A stretch of 64,000 nucleotides of DNA from Phycisphaerae bacterium. GTDB lineage: Bacteria; Planctomycetota; Phycisphaerae; UBA1845; Fen-1342. The translations under genes were made by a program, and so were the position numbers. This document shows, piece by piece, positions 1 through 9,429 of the stretch (positions within the stretch are counted from its first letter, which is position 1; the number at the start of each line of letters is the position of its first letter). The DNA lies in NCBI GenBank assembly GCA_030428945.1, contig JAUIEC010000003.1:372001-436000 (forward strand), read 5' to 3'. The notes beneath the pieces are model-generated. The model ran no database searches. It was not told where the DNA came from and worked only from the letters and a program-made list of their open reading frames with translations.

Positions 1-1
1 C

Positions 2-70
2 GAGATCGATCAGGACGACCTGCTCGACCTGGTGATCGAGTCGCTCGATCATGCCGCGCAGCGCGACTGA
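2..70 (+). CDS. C-terminal end of an unidentified protein (partial)
   Basis: An open frame enters from the left edge and ends at TGA 68-70. Its last 22 residues are acidic and leucine-rich (ending SLDHAAQRD), typical of a helical C-terminus. Nothing in so short a piece identifies the protein. It points the same way as the following TPR gene, about 110 bases away, so it could be the last gene of an upstream operon. The reading frame call rests only on the lack of stops and on codon use like that of the neighbours. Confidence 0.45.
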   Translation, partial: EIDQDDLLDLVIESLDHAAQRD

Positions 71-180
71 CCACGAGACCCGCGACGCGGCTGTCGGCCG
101 ATGCCGGCAGTCGCGCGACCTTTCCTGACCACGGATGGAACGCACGTTTGTACCGCCACACGCGGTGCGGAGGGCCTGTT

Positions 181-3100
181 ATGCCTGGACGCAACCTGTT
201 TCCCTGCCTGCTGATCCTGCTGGTCCTGCTTCCCGGGCCCGGACGCGCCGACGACGACGCCGGCCTGTCCGGCTACCTGGCTGCCAACGGCCTGCTGCAA
301 CGCGGTCTCTATGACCTGGCCGCCGGCGAGTACCAGGCGTTCCTGGCGGAACATCCGCGGCACGAAAAGGCCGCCCGGGCCCGGTACGGCCTGGCCGTGT
401 GTCACTTTCGAACCGGCGCGCACGCGGCCGCGCTCGAGGCGCTGGCGCCCCTGATCGATCAGGACGACTTCGCGTTCGCGGCCGAGGTCGGCGCTCTGCG
501 GGCCCAGGCGGAGCTTGCGACCGGCAACCACGAGCGGGCCCTGGCCGCCTGCGCCGCGTTCCTCAGGAAGCACGCGCGTCACAAACTGGCCGAAAACGTC
601 ACCGCGATCCTGGTCGAGACCTGCCTGCTGGCGGATCGTCACGACGACGTGATCGAGGTCGCCGACCGTTTCACGCGGCGCTGGAAGCAGTCACCGCTGC
701 GCGAACGGGTCTGGTTCTTCGCCGGCAGCGCGCAGCTTGCCCGCGAGGACTTCGCCGCCGCGGCGGCCGCGTTCGAGCAGTTGCTGGGCGGATTCCCCCA
801 GAGCCCGTATCGCCCGCAGGCGCTGCTGTTCAGCGGCCACTGCGCCGAGCGGCAGGGCGACGCCGGACTGGCGCAGCGCCGCTACGAGGAACTGCTGCAG
901 GTCGATCGCTGTCCGGAACAGGCCGAGGCACTCTTCGCCCTGGCCAGTCTCGCCCGCGACAAGGACGACCGTGCGGCCGCTCTGGCGCGGATCGCGCGGC
1001 TGCTCGAGGTGTTCCCGGAGCACCCGCGCTCGGATGAAGCGCGGCTGCTGCGGGCCGCCGTGCTGCTCGGACAGGATGAGGTTGATGCCGCCCGCCGCGA
1101 TCTGGCCGCCGTCACGTCCGAGGGGCTTGCCGATCGCGTCGCATACTGGCGTGCCAAGGCGGCGCTGCGGGCCGGCGATGCCGCTGCGGCCGCCGCGCAG
1201 TTTCAGCAGGCGCTGCGGGAACACCCGGAGAGCGAATTGCGCGTCGAGATGCAGTACGATCGCTGCGTCGCCCTCCTTGCCGCCCGGGACAACGCCACCG
1301 CGCGACAGGCCCTGAGCGCCTTCTGTCGCGAGCACGGCGACCACCCGCTGGCCGCCGATGCGCTGCTCAGCCTGGTCAACCTGACCCAGGCGGCCGGTGA
1401 TCTCGAACAGGCCGACGAACTCGGCGATCAGTTCCTGCAGCGCTACGGCGACCACCCCGAGGCCGCCCTGGCCGCGCTGCTGCAGGCCGACAACGCCTAC
1501 CAGCAGGGCGCGTTCGAAGACGCGCTGCGCGGCTACAGCCGTTTCCTGAAACGCTTCGCCGACAGCGCTCTCCGCCCGCAGGCCGAACTTCGCCTCGGCC
1601 TGACGCTCTATCGCCTCGAGCGCTTCGACGACGCCCGCCCGGTGCTGCAGCGCAGCGTTCAGCACGAGCCCGTCGCGCCGGCCGTGCTCGCCCTGGCCGA
1701 GATCGACTACGCCGCCGAGAACTGGTCCGCGGCCGCCGACCGCTTCCGCGCGTATCTCACCCTGGCGCAGCAGGGCGCCGCGCGTGGCACCGCGCTGCTC
1801 AAGCTCGGGCTCTGCCGGCAGCGTGCCGGCGATCCGGCCGCGGCGCTGGCCAGTTACGACGAACTTCTCCAGGAGGCCCCGGACGATCCCGCCGCCGAGC
1901 AGGCCCGCTTCGAGCGCGGGCAGGTGCTCGTGGCGCTCGGGCGCACCGAGCAGGCGGACGCCGCGTTCCAGCAGGCGCTGCAGGACGACGGCGATCCGCG
2001 CCTGCGCGGGTTCGCCCGCCGACACCTGGCCCAACTGGCCGCGGCCCGCGGCGACCACGCCGAAGTGATCCGTCTGGCCGGGGAACTGCTCAAGGAAGGC
2101 ACGCCCGCCCTGCAGGCCGAGGCGCACCTGCTGGCCGGACAGGCCCATCTGCTCGGTTCCGATCCCGCGGCCGCCGAACGGCACCTGCGGGCGTACCTGA
2201 AACTGGCTGACGGGCAGCAGGCACCTGCTGACCAGCGGGCGGCGGCCGAACTGCAACTGGCCCAGGCGCTCTCGCGGCAGGGCCAGGTCGAGGAAGCCAG
2301 AAGCCTGTTGAAGCGCTGGCAGCGGACGGCGGTCGGTGCGGTCGACACCGCCACCCGCGCTGCGGGACTGTACGAACTGGGCTGGACTTCGCGGCGCCTG
2401 GGCGATGGTGAGGCGGCGGTTGCGGCGTTCGAGTCGCTGCTGGCGCTCGACCCCGAGGCCGACCTGCGGGCCCGCGCCCTGGTGGAACTGGCCGAGCTTC
2501 GTTCGAGTGCCGGTGATTGCGGCGCGGTGACCGAACTGCTCGCGCCGGTTGAGCAACTCGAAACGGCCGACACGGTCCGGGCCGCGGCCGCGTACCGGCT
2601 GGGGGTCTGTGCGTTCGAAGGCGAGGATTACGAAGCGGCCGCCCGTCGCCTGTCGCGTTTCGTCGAGCGTTTCCCGTCACACCCGCTGGAGCCGTCGGTC
2701 CGGTACTTCTGCGGCGAGGCGCTGGTTCGACTGGGACAGCACAAGGCGGCGATGCCACACTTTCGGCGCATCGTGGGCGACTTCGACAAGCACGAGGTTT
2801 TCGGCCCGAGCCTCGTCCGCCTGGGCGACTGCCTGGTGGTGCTGCAGCAGTGGGCGGCGGCGGGTGAGCAGTTCGCCCGCTATCGCCAGGCGCTGCCGGA
2901 CGGACCGCTCTGGCACGAGGCCCAGTTCGGGATCGGCTGGACGGCCGAGAACCAGGGTCGGTACGAGCCCGCGCTGAAGGCTTATCGCGAACTGGTCGCC
3001 CGCCACAAGGGGCCGACCGCGGCCCGGGCCCAGTTCCAGATCGGCGAGTGCCTGTTCGCGCAGGAGAAGTACGAGGACGCGGTCCGCGAACTGCTGCGCG

Positions 3101-3309
3101 TCGAGATCCTCTACGCCTATCCGGAGTGGAGTGCGGCCGCCCTGTACGAGGCGGGGCGCTGTTTTGAGAAGCTCGGTCGCGCGGTCGAAGCCCGCCAGCA
3201 GTTCCAGGCCTGCGCGGAACGCTACGAGACGACCCGCTGGGCGGAACTGGCCCGCGGCCGACTGGCGGCCGTGGAAGAAGCGCTGTTGCCGGGAAGGTCC
3301 GGGTCCTAG
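181..3309 (+). CDS. Secreted tetratricopeptide-repeat protein, 1042 aa
   Basis: A long periplasmic or outer-envelope scaffold made almost wholly of TPR units. The ATG at 181 is chosen over an upstream TTG at 148 because it is preceded by a GGAGGG ribosome site and starts a clean signal peptide (hydrophobic run LLILLVLL, residues 8-15, then GRADDD). From about residue 30 to the end there are many copies of the roughly 34-residue pattern with paired Ala/Tyr/Leu/Phe positions (for example YEAAARRLSRFVERFPSHPL), resembling the YbgF/BamD class of envelope TPRs. It lies just ahead of ExbB- and ExbD-like genes, an arrangement known for YbgF near Tol and for TPR proteins near TonB-type systems, so a role in assembling or energising an envelope complex is inferred. 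No catalytic motif was seen. Confidence 0.88.
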   Translation: MPGRNLFPCLLILLVLLPGPGRADDDAGLSGYLAANGLLQRGLYDLAAGEYQAFLAEHPRHEKAARARYGLAVCHFRTGAHAAALEALAPLIDQDDFAFAAEVGALRAQAELATGNHERALAACAAFLRKHARHKLAENVTAILVETCLLADRHDDVIEVADRFTRRWKQSPLRERVWFFAGSAQLAREDFAAAAAAFEQLLGGFPQSPYRPQALLFSGHCAERQGDAGLAQRRYEELLQVDRCPEQAEALFALASLARDKDDRAAALARIARLLEVFPEHPRSDEARLLRAAVLLGQDEVDAARRDLAAVTSEGLADRVAYWRAKAALRAGDAAAAAAQFQQALREHPESELRVEMQYDRCVALLAARDNATARQALSAFCREHGDHPLAADALLSLVNLTQAAGDLEQADELGDQFLQRYGDHPEAALAALLQADNAYQQGAFEDALRGYSRFLKRFADSALRPQAELRLGLTLYRLERFDDARPVLQRSVQHEPVAPAVLALAEIDYAAENWSAAADRFRAYLTLAQQGAARGTALLKLGLCRQRAGDPAAALASYDELLQEAPDDPAAEQARFERGQVLVALGRTEQADAAFQQALQDDGDPRLRGFARRHLAQLAAARGDHAEVIRLAGELLKEGTPALQAEAHLLAGQAHLLGSDPAAAERHLRAYLKLADGQQAPADQRAAAELQLAQALSRQGQVEEARSLLKRWQRTAVGAVDTATRAAGLYELGWTSRRLGDGEAAVAAFESLLALDPEADLRARALVELAELRSSAGDCGAVTELLAPVEQLETADTVRAAAAYRLGVCAFEGEDYEAAARRLSRFVERFPSHPLEPSVRYFCGEALVRLGQHKAAMPHFRRIVGDFDKHEVFGPSLVRLGDCLVVLQQWAAAGEQFARYRQALPDGPLWHEAQFGIGWTAENQGRYEPALKAYRELVARHKGPTAARAQFQIGECLFAQEKYEDAVRELLRVEILYAYPEWSAAALYEAGRCFEKLGRAVEARQQFQACAERYETTRWAELARGRLAAVEEALLPGRSGS

Positions 3310-3320
3310 CCGGGGGCAGT

Positions 3321-3376
3321 CAGCAGGTAAGCAAGTAAGCAAGTAGGCAAGTCATCGAGTGAGCAAGTAGGCAGGG
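3321..3376. repeat. Octamer array, AGCAAGT family (7 units)
   Basis: Seven consecutive 8-base units of the pattern AGCAAGTN, with substitutions mostly at one or two positions, fill the gap between the TPR gene and the exbB-like gene. The period of 8 is exact. The same family returns at 12362-12393, 12451-12505 and 55344-55375. Confidence 0.85.
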
Positions 3377-3443
3377 CGCGAGCGTACGGCGCGGGTCATC
3401 GAGGTGGCTGCATTCGTCCCTTGCCTTCGCAGAGGAGTTTGTC

Positions 3444-4187
3444 ATGGAGATTCTGGCCTTCGGTTTTCTCGCCCAGGACGCGGCCTCGGTCGAGGTGCAG
3501 TCGATCTGGGACCTGCTCGTCAAGGGTGGCGTGATGATGATCCCGATCGGGATCTGTTCCCTGATCGCGCTGACCGTGATCGTCGAACGCTCGGTCTCGC
3601 TGCGGCGCGGCAACATCCTGCCGGACCGGCTGCTGCCCGAACTCGAGCAGAACCTGCGGAGCGGCAACACGGCCGCGGCCGTTGCCCGCTGCAAGGCCGA
3701 CGACAGCCCGCTCGCCCGGGTGGTCGCCCGCGTGCTGCACTACCGTCGCGAAAGTTTCGACGTCATCGAGCGCCAGGTCGAACAGGCCGGGCAGCGTGAG
3801 ATTCTCAAGCTGCGCAAACACCTGCGCGTGCTGAGCGTCATCGCGGCCGTCACGCCGCTGCTGGGTCTGCTCGGAACCATCATGGGCATGATCCGCGCGT
3901 TCCAGACGGTTGCCGGTTCGGCCGAAGCGCTCGGACGCACCGAACTGCTCGCCCAGGGCATCTACGAGGCGATGATCACCACCGCGGCCGGGCTGAGCGT
4001 CGCCATCCCGGTGCTGATCGGCTACCACTGGATTACCGGCAGGATCGAGCGACTGGTTGCCGACCTCGACCTCGACGTCACCGAATTCGTCGAACGACAG
4101 ATCCTCGGCCGCGGTGCCCCCGAGCCGGACACAGAGACCGCGGCCGAACCCGAAGCCGTCAGCGCCACGCCGGCCGTCGCCGGTTGA
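3444..4187 (+). CDS. exbB: MotA/TolQ/ExbB-family proton channel subunit
   Basis: Inner-membrane subunit that, with an ExbD/TolR partner, uses the proton gradient to drive a periplasmic client. The 247-residue length fits the family. Membrane segments are visible near residues 28-50 (GVMMIPIGICSLIALTVIVE), about 130-153 (the family-typical VTPLLGLLGTIMGMIRAF) and 178-195 (AMITTAAGLSVAIPVLIGY). A GAGGAG ribosome site precedes the ATG. The ExbD-like gene follows after 16 bases and the large fusion gene 3 bases after that, so the three are surely cotranscribed. Whether the physiological partner is a TonB-like, Tol-like or other client cannot be told from the sequence alone. A Pro/Glu/Ala-rich tail at the C-terminus is unremarkable. 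Confidence 0.92.
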   Translation: MEILAFGFLAQDAASVEVQSIWDLLVKGGVMMIPIGICSLIALTVIVERSVSLRRGNILPDRLLPELEQNLRSGNTAAAVARCKADDSPLARVVARVLHYRRESFDVIERQVEQAGQREILKLRKHLRVLSVIAAVTPLLGLLGTIMGMIRAFQTVAGSAEALGRTELLAQGIYEAMITTAAGLSVAIPVLIGYHWITGRIERLVADLDLDVTEFVERQILGRGAPEPDTETAAEPEAVSATPAVAG

Positions 4188-4203
4188 GCCGAGGAACCGC
4201 GCC

Positions 4204-4614
4204 ATGCTGCTGAAACGAAACACGGATGAAGCGACCGTCACGATCGAGATGATGCCGCTGATTGACATGGTCTTTCTGCTGCTGATCTTCTTCCTGGTCG
4301 CAACCACTTTCCATCAGACCGAGCGCGAGATGCAGATCGCACTGCCGTTCGCCGAAAGCTCCGGCCCGATCAGCGCCGCCCTGCGCGAGATCGTCATCAA
4401 CGTCGACGAGGACGGCCGGATGATCGTCGCCGGCCAGACGATGGAAGCCGACGCGGTCGGCGCCCTGATCGAGGAAGCGGTCGCGGCCAACCCGGAGCAG
4501 AAGGTCACCCTGCGCGGCGATCGACGCGTGGCCTACGGTCAGATCGTGACCGTGCTCGACCTCTGCAAGCGCAGCGGAATCCAGGAACCCTATCTCGATA
4601 CCGTCCTGGAGTAA
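4204..4614 (+). CDS. exbD: ExbD/TolR-family protein
   Basis: A 136-residue partner of the ExbB-like channel: short cytoplasmic N-terminus, a single membrane helix (DMVFLLLIFFLVATTF, about residues 23-38) and a periplasmic domain. The conserved aspartate expected at the start of the helix, which carries protons in this family, is present in MMPLIDMVF. The ATG at 4204 is used rather than the upstream in-frame ATG at 4057, because the latter would overlap the exbB-like gene by 130 bases and add a low-complexity extension out of family. The C-terminal half shows the family pattern with VTLRGDRRVAYGQIVTVLD. It is sandwiched between the channel gene and the fusion gene with tiny gaps. Confidence 0.92.
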   Translation: MLLKRNTDEATVTIEMMPLIDMVFLLLIFFLVATTFHQTEREMQIALPFAESSGPISAALREIVINVDEDGRMIVAGQTMEADAVGALIEEAVAANPEQKVTLRGDRRVAYGQIVTVLDLCKRSGIQEPYLDTVLE

Positions 4615-4617
4615 GCG

Positions 4618-7600
4618 ATGCGGTCTCTCCCGTGGAAGACGCTCGCCGTCGGCGGCGCGCTGCTGCTGCTCGGCGGGCTGGCGACCTTCGCCTGGCTCCG
4701 TCAGCCGACCCGGACGCAGGTCTACACCGACGCGGACACGATCCGCGCCGCGCGCGATACCGTCGAACCGCGTGATGTGCTCTGGCAGCCGCCGACCGCG
4801 CTGGCCGCCGAAATCAACACCACCGCCGAGGACTACGAGCCGCAACTGAGCTGGGACGGACTGACGCTGTACTTCGTGCGCGGCAAGGCGGGGCAGAACG
4901 CCGACCTGTTCGTCGCGCGCCGGACGCCGCAGGGCTGGACCGCGCCGGTCGCGCTCGATGCGCTGAACAGCGAGTACGACGAACTCGGCCCGGAACCCAG
5001 CCGCGACGGGACCGCCCTGTACTTCTATTCCGATCGGCCAGGCGGCGCCGGCGGATACGACATCTGGGTCGCGCGTCGCAGCCAGGACGGCTGGGATCCG
5101 CCCGAGAACCTCGGCGCCGCCGTAAACAGTCCGTACAACGACTACGGCCCGGCCGTCACCCCGGGCGATGACCTGCTCTACTTCGCCTCGAATCGACCGC
5201 TGCCGGAAGACACCCGCGTGCCCGACCCGGACGCCTGGCCCGCGACCGCCCGCGAGCAGTTCCTGCAGCGCACCTACGACCTTTACGCCGCGCCCCGTTC
5301 CGCCCGCGGATTCGGCGCCGCCCAACCCGTGGTTGAGACGCTGACGCCGCACAATGAAGCCACCCCGGCCGTGTCGCCGACCGGCGACTTTCTGTACTTC
5401 GCCTCCGATCGGCCGGGCGGTCTCGGGGGGTTCGACCTGTACCGCGCCCGCCGGATGCAGGGCACGCTGCGCGAACCGGTCGGCCTGCGGTCGCCGGTCA
5501 ACACGCCGGCCAACGAACTCGACCCGGGCCTGACGCAGCTTGGCTACGGACTCTACTTCAGTTCCGACCGGTTGCTGCTGCCGCCCGAGCAGCCAGGCGC
5601 GCAGCCACCCGTCGACGCGGCCGAGACGGTCGCGTCGGGCGCCGAGCGGCCGGATTACAACCTGTACTACTCCGCTTCGCGCGAGGTCTTCCTCGAAACC
5701 GAGCGGACGCCGCCGCCGCCGATCGACTGGGCCGCGCTGCTGCCGTGGCTGCTGTGGCTCCTGCTGGCGCTGTTGCTGCTGGCTACGCTGCTGGCGCTCT
5801 GGGGAGCGCTGCGCGAGAAGCGTCTCGGCCTGCTGGCCCGCTGCCTGCTGGCCTCGCTGCTGGCGCACCTGCTGCTGCTGCTGCTGTTCAGCTTCCTGCG
5901 CGTCACCGAACAGGTCATGTCCGGGCTGAACCCGAAACCCGAGATCCGCATCAGCCTGGCGTCACCCAGTCAGACCTCGATCCTCGCCGCCCAGGTGCGA
6001 CCCGATCACGCCGAGCGACCCACGCAGCCGGCCGAGGCGATCGAACTTCAGCCGACCGAGATCGTCGTCACCCCGCCCGAACCGCCCGAGATGATTCGCA
6101 CCGAGGCCCCGCGGGCAACGCCGGAGATTGCCGAAGTCGCGGCCGAGGCGCCGCGCGAGGCGCAGCCCGTCGCCCGTCGTCCGGAAACGCCGACGCCAGC
6201 GCTGCCCGGCGCGAGCGAGCCCCTGACGATGCCCGTGCCGGACGAGGTTGTCGCCGAGTCGGCTCCCGAGACCAGCACCGAAGCCATCGCCGCCACGCTC
6301 GAACGCCCCCGTCTCGAAGCCTCGCCGCCGCGCTTCGCCACCTCGCAGCCGGTCCGGGCACCGTTCGAACTTGAACCCGGGCGGACGCTTGCCGCGGCGA
6401 TGCAACTGCCCGCAACCGAGCGCGGCCTGTCCGAGGCCCGTCAGACGCGCAGCCCGGAAACGCCGGCACCGCGATCGCTGCCCGCGGCCGCCAGCCTGGC
6501 GCTCGATCTGCCCGAGGAGTCCGCCGCCGTCACGGTTGCGGAGGACGCCCCGGCGCCGACACCCGCCGCGGCCACCGGTCTGCTGACGCCCGCTTCGATC
6601 GAAATGCCGGCGGCCCAACTGCAACGGGCCGTCCTGGTCGAGCCTGTCGACGACACCCGGCAGGCGTTCGCGCTGGCGTCGTCGGTCACGCCGACCGCGC
6701 GCGAGGCACGCCCTTCGATTCCGCGGTCCACCGCGGCGCCGCGCCGGCGTCCGAGCGCGCCACCCGAACTGCCGCTGGCACTGCTTGACGAGGTCCCGCA
6801 GCCGACGCCCGAGGCGGCCGCGCCGAGTCCGGCCGGCTACGCGGCACGACCGGTCGAACTCGCGCCGGCGGATGTGGTGGCCGCGCCGCTGCAGCGTCGT
6901 TTCGAACCAGCATCGCCGCTGCCGGTTGCGCGTGGTCCGGAGGACCTGACGCTGCCTGGCGGGACGCCGCGTGCCGCCCTGCGCGAAGCGTCGGCCACCA
7001 CTCGCCTGCCGCGCCCGACGCCGACCGCCGCCCCGGCGGCGTTGCCGCTGGCGATGGACCTGGCGCTGCCGACCGAGACCGAAGCACCGGCTCGTCCGTC
7101 GGCGCTCGCCCATCGCACGACGCCGCAGCGTCGTGAACTGCTGGAGGAACTGGGCGGCGATGCCGAGACCGAAGCGGCCGTGCGGCGTTCCCTGGCGTGG
7201 CTCGCCCGTCATCAGTCCGACCACGGCGGCTGGGACGGACTGCTCTTTGACCGCGGCTGCGGCGAATGCGAAGGCACCAGCGAGTACGCGATCGACGCGG
7301 CCGTGACCGGACTGTCGCTGCTGTGCTTCCTCGGTGCGGGCCACACGCACACCGAGGATGGCCCGTACCGCGACAATGTCGCGCGCGGCATCGCCTGGCT
7401 GCTGAACCTGCAGGACGACCGCGGCAGTCTGAGCCCGAACGAAACGCTCTACAGCCACGGGATCGCGACGATCGCGCTGGCGGAGGCCTATGCGCTGACC
7501 GGTGACCGGGCGCTCTATCGACCGCTGCAGTCCGCGGTCCGACACATCGACGACGCCAGCAACCCCCGGACCGGCGGGTGGCGCTACCAGCCCGGCGAAG

Positions 7601-8829
7601 AGGCCGACACGTCGGTGACCGGCTGGCAGGTGATGGCCCTCGCCAGCGCCCGCACCGCCGGACTGGCCGTCCCGCAGAAGGCCCTGCAGTCGGCCGAGGC
7701 CTGGCTTGACCGGGCCGAACGGCGTCCCGGGTTGTACGTCTACCAGCCCGGCGGACCGATCAGCGTGACGATGACGGCGGAAGCGATGTTCATGCGGCAA
7801 CTGCTCGGCCGCGACCGCGGCGCCCGCGACATGCGGACCTCGGCCCGGCTGATTGCGAGCGAGTCGCCCGACTGGGACGAGGTCGACACCTACCGCTGGT
7901 ACTACACGACGCTGGCGCTGTTCCACCATCAGGGTCCGGCCTGGTCGCGGTGGAACGAGGCGCTGAAGCGCGAACTGCTGGCCAGCCAGCGGCAGGGCGG
8001 CAAGGCCGACGGCAGTTGGGATCCGGTCGGGCCCTGGGCGGATGTCGGCGGGCGGATCTACCAGACGGCCCTGTGCACGCTGATGCTGGAGATCTACTAC
8101 CGCTACCTGCCCATGTATGCCGAGCCCGCGCCGGTCGCCCGTGCGCCCGGCGACCCGGTCGGGCGTGTCTATGGACGCGTTTACGACAGTGAGAGCGGCG
8201 CTCCGCTGGCGGCGGCCCGGGTGCGGCTTGATCGTCCGGACGGCGATCCGCTCGAGATCGAGACCGACGAGCGCGGCGAATACTCGCTCGACATTCCGCA
8301 GATGCCCGAGCACTTCGCGATCGCGGCCAGTCGCAGCGGGTACCTGCCGCGGGCGCTCGGGGCCGAGGCGGCCGCCCTGGCCGACGGTCGGTTGCAGTTG
8401 AACTTCGCGCTCGAGCCGATCGGGTCGGCGGTGCTCGCGCTGGAGGATCCGCCGCGGGTGCACCACCTCGGCAACGATCGCTGGGAGGGTCGGATCAACA
8501 GCCAGTTCCAGCGCAGCGCCGAGGGGCAGCGCCTCACGCTGCAATTCGAACTGCCGTCCGGCTGGGAGTCGAGCGACATCGACCAGGTCGTCCTGTCGTT
8601 CCTCGCCAAGGGCGTGCAATGCCCGCACCGCGTCCGGATCAACGGCCGCCCGCTGGCCGAGCGCCTCGGCGAGTCACCGGAAGACGGCAGCTATGGCGAC
8701 GTCCGCCTGACGTTTCCGGCCGGCCTGCTGACGGCCGGGACCAACACGTTCGAACTGCGGGCCAGCAGTTGCGCCGGCGACGTCGACGACTTCGAGTTCC
8801 TGAACGTGCAGTTGCGGTTTGAAGAGTAG
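4618..8829 (+). CDS. Multidomain membrane fusion protein: PD40 propeller, TM pair, Pro/Ala linker, squalene-cyclase-like toroid
   Basis: A 1403-residue protein that appears to be the client of the ExbB/ExbD pair encoded 3 bases upstream. Order of parts: a membrane anchor (residues 8-26); five PD40/TolB-like propeller blades (about 60-345, with repeated motifs such as LYFASDRPGGLGGFDLY); two strongly hydrophobic segments (about 366-393 and 401-425); a Pro/Ala/Glu-rich unstructured stretch of some 400 residues; an alpha/alpha toroid like squalene cyclase or prenyltransferase (about 845-1165, with RRSLAWLARHQSDHGGWDG and GGWRYQPGEEADTSVTGWQ); a carboxypeptidase-regulatory-like beta sandwich (about 1182-1265); and a C-terminal beta domain with paired cysteines. 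The membrane-plus-Pro-rich layout recalls TonB, but no TonB C-terminal domain was recognised. The catalytic DxDD motif of true cyclases was not found, so the toroid is probably a binding domain. Confidence 0.85.
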   Translation: MRSLPWKTLAVGGALLLLGGLATFAWLRQPTRTQVYTDADTIRAARDTVEPRDVLWQPPTALAAEINTTAEDYEPQLSWDGLTLYFVRGKAGQNADLFVARRTPQGWTAPVALDALNSEYDELGPEPSRDGTALYFYSDRPGGAGGYDIWVARRSQDGWDPPENLGAAVNSPYNDYGPAVTPGDDLLYFASNRPLPEDTRVPDPDAWPATAREQFLQRTYDLYAAPRSARGFGAAQPVVETLTPHNEATPAVSPTGDFLYFASDRPGGLGGFDLYRARRMQGTLREPVGLRSPVNTPANELDPGLTQLGYGLYFSSDRLLLPPEQPGAQPPVDAAETVASGAERPDYNLYYSASREVFLETERTPPPPIDWAALLPWLLWLLLALLLLATLLALWGALREKRLGLLARCLLASLLAHLLLLLLFSFLRVTEQVMSGLNPKPEIRISLASPSQTSILAAQVRPDHAERPTQPAEAIELQPTEIVVTPPEPPEMIRTEAPRATPEIAEVAAEAPREAQPVARRPETPTPALPGASEPLTMPVPDEVVAESAPETSTEAIAATLERPRLEASPPRFATSQPVRAPFELEPGRTLAAAMQLPATERGLSEARQTRSPETPAPRSLPAAASLALDLPEESAAVTVAEDAPAPTPAAATGLLTPASIEMPAAQLQRAVLVEPVDDTRQAFALASSVTPTAREARPSIPRSTAAPRRRPSAPPELPLALLDEVPQPTPEAAAPSPAGYAARPVELAPADVVAAPLQRRFEPASPLPVARGPEDLTLPGGTPRAALREASATTRLPRPTPTAAPAALPLAMDLALPTETEAPARPSALAHRTTPQRRELLEELGGDAETEAAVRRSLAWLARHQSDHGGWDGLLFDRGCGECEGTSEYAIDAAVTGLSLLCFLGAGHTHTEDGPYRDNVARGIAWLLNLQDDRGSLSPNETLYSHGIATIALAEAYALTGDRALYRPLQSAVRHIDDASNPRTGGWRYQPGEEADTSVTGWQVMALASARTAGLAVPQKALQSAEAWLDRAERRPGLYVYQPGGPISVTMTAEAMFMRQLLGRDRGARDMRTSARLIASESPDWDEVDTYRWYYTTLALFHHQGPAWSRWNEALKRELLASQRQGGKADGSWDPVGPWADVGGRIYQTALCTLMLEIYYRYLPMYAEPAPVARAPGDPVGRVYGRVYDSESGAPLAAARVRLDRPDGDPLEIETDERGEYSLDIPQMPEHFAIAASRSGYLPRALGAEAAALADGRLQLNFALEPIGSAVLALEDPPRVHHLGNDRWEGRINSQFQRSAEGQRLTLQFELPSGWESSDIDQVVLSFLAKGVQCPHRVRINGRPLAERLGESPEDGSYGDVRLTFPAGLLTAGTNTFELRASSCAGDVDDFEFLNVQLRFEE

Positions 8830-8836
8830 CGGAACC

Positions 8837-8860
8837 AGGGAGCGAGGGACCAAGAGAGCG
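8837..8860. repeat. Octamer units, GGGAGCG family
   Basis: Three 8-base units of the AGGGAGCN type follow the stop codon of the fusion gene, with further degenerate units on both sides. They are the opposite-strand reading of the GCTCCCTN family found at 22638-22672, 53394-53473 and 59057-59144. Confidence 0.6.
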
Positions 8861-8884
8861 AGCCCGGCGTCGAAGTCCGAGGGT

Positions 8885-8920
8885 CGTGCCACTGCTCAGG
8901 AGCTCAAGAACAGTGGCACG
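8885..8920. repeat. Dispersed hairpin element, copy 1
   Basis: Inverted repeat with a 10-base perfect stem (CGTGCCACTG and its complement) around a 16-base loop that contains the palindrome GAGCTC. A related copy stands at 53192-53221 with the same core GTGCCACTGCTC and the same central GAGCTC. It lies between convergent genes. A terminator role is possible, but no T-tract follows on either strand. Confidence 0.6.
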
Positions 8921-8964
8921 GGACCGCTCGACGATCGGGGCGCCGCGGCGTTTGAGCCTGGCTG

Positions 8965-9429
8965 CTAGTAGTCCGCGTAGCGGGTGCCGTGGGCATCGAC
9001 GCCCGGAACCTGCGCGCGGATGTAACCCGTGCGGCAGTCGAAGTGCCAGTCGGCCGGCTGATCGTCGGTGACCAGCGGCATGGTGGTGTCGGCCGAGTTC
9101 CGCATGGCGCTCCGCGGAATCGCACGCAGGTACGGGCCGAACAGGCCGTTGCCCTCGTTGCCGTCCACCGGCCTGCCGGTCGCGTCCGTTCGGCCGCACA
9201 ACTGGCGGACGACCAGGTCGGCGGCGCAGTCCACGCCACCCGGCAGCAGACCGTTGTGATCCTGCCGGAACCGCTCGATCGCCACCCGCAGCACCCGCAG
9301 TTGTTCCCGCAGGGTCGCTTCGGGATTCGTCGCGGCGGCCTGCGACCGGCGCGGCATCGCCAGGGCGGCGATCATCGCCAGGATGATGATCGCGATGATC
9401 ACTTCCGTCAGGCTCAGTCCGCGCCGCAT
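8965..9429 (-). CDS. Type II secretion/type IV pilin-like pseudopilin
   Basis: A 154-residue protein with a prepilin N-terminus: MRRGLSLTEVIIAIIILAMI, in which the short basic leader ends at glycine, cleavage before the next residue would leave the conserved Glu at position 5, and a long hydrophobic helix follows. The soluble part contains the GspG-like pattern of a helix (RVLRVAIERFRQDHNGLLPGG) followed by a compact C-terminal domain with GNGLFGPYLRAIP. It would be processed by a prepilin peptidase and assembled into a pseudopilus. Its ATG overlaps the TGA of the upstream HD-GYP gene by one base, so translation is coupled. No other pilus or secretion genes adjoin it; pilB and pilT lie some 20 kb away. 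Confidence 0.82.
   Translation of the reverse strand: MRRGLSLTEVIIAIIILAMIAALAMPRRSQAAATNPEATLREQLRVLRVAIERFRQDHNGLLPGGVDCAADLVVRQLCGRTDATGRPVDGNEGNGLFGPYLRAIPRSAMRNSADTTMPLVTDDQPADWHFDCRTGYIRAQVPGVDAHGTRYADY

Noticed and set aside
845-1300. Extra open frames inside the TPR gene
   Set aside because: Shadows of the main frame; the main frame has continuous TPR periodicity.
4618-8829. Calling the fusion protein a TonB or a squalene-hopene cyclase
   Set aside because: No TonB C-terminal domain and no DxDD catalytic motif was seen; only the general layout resembles either.
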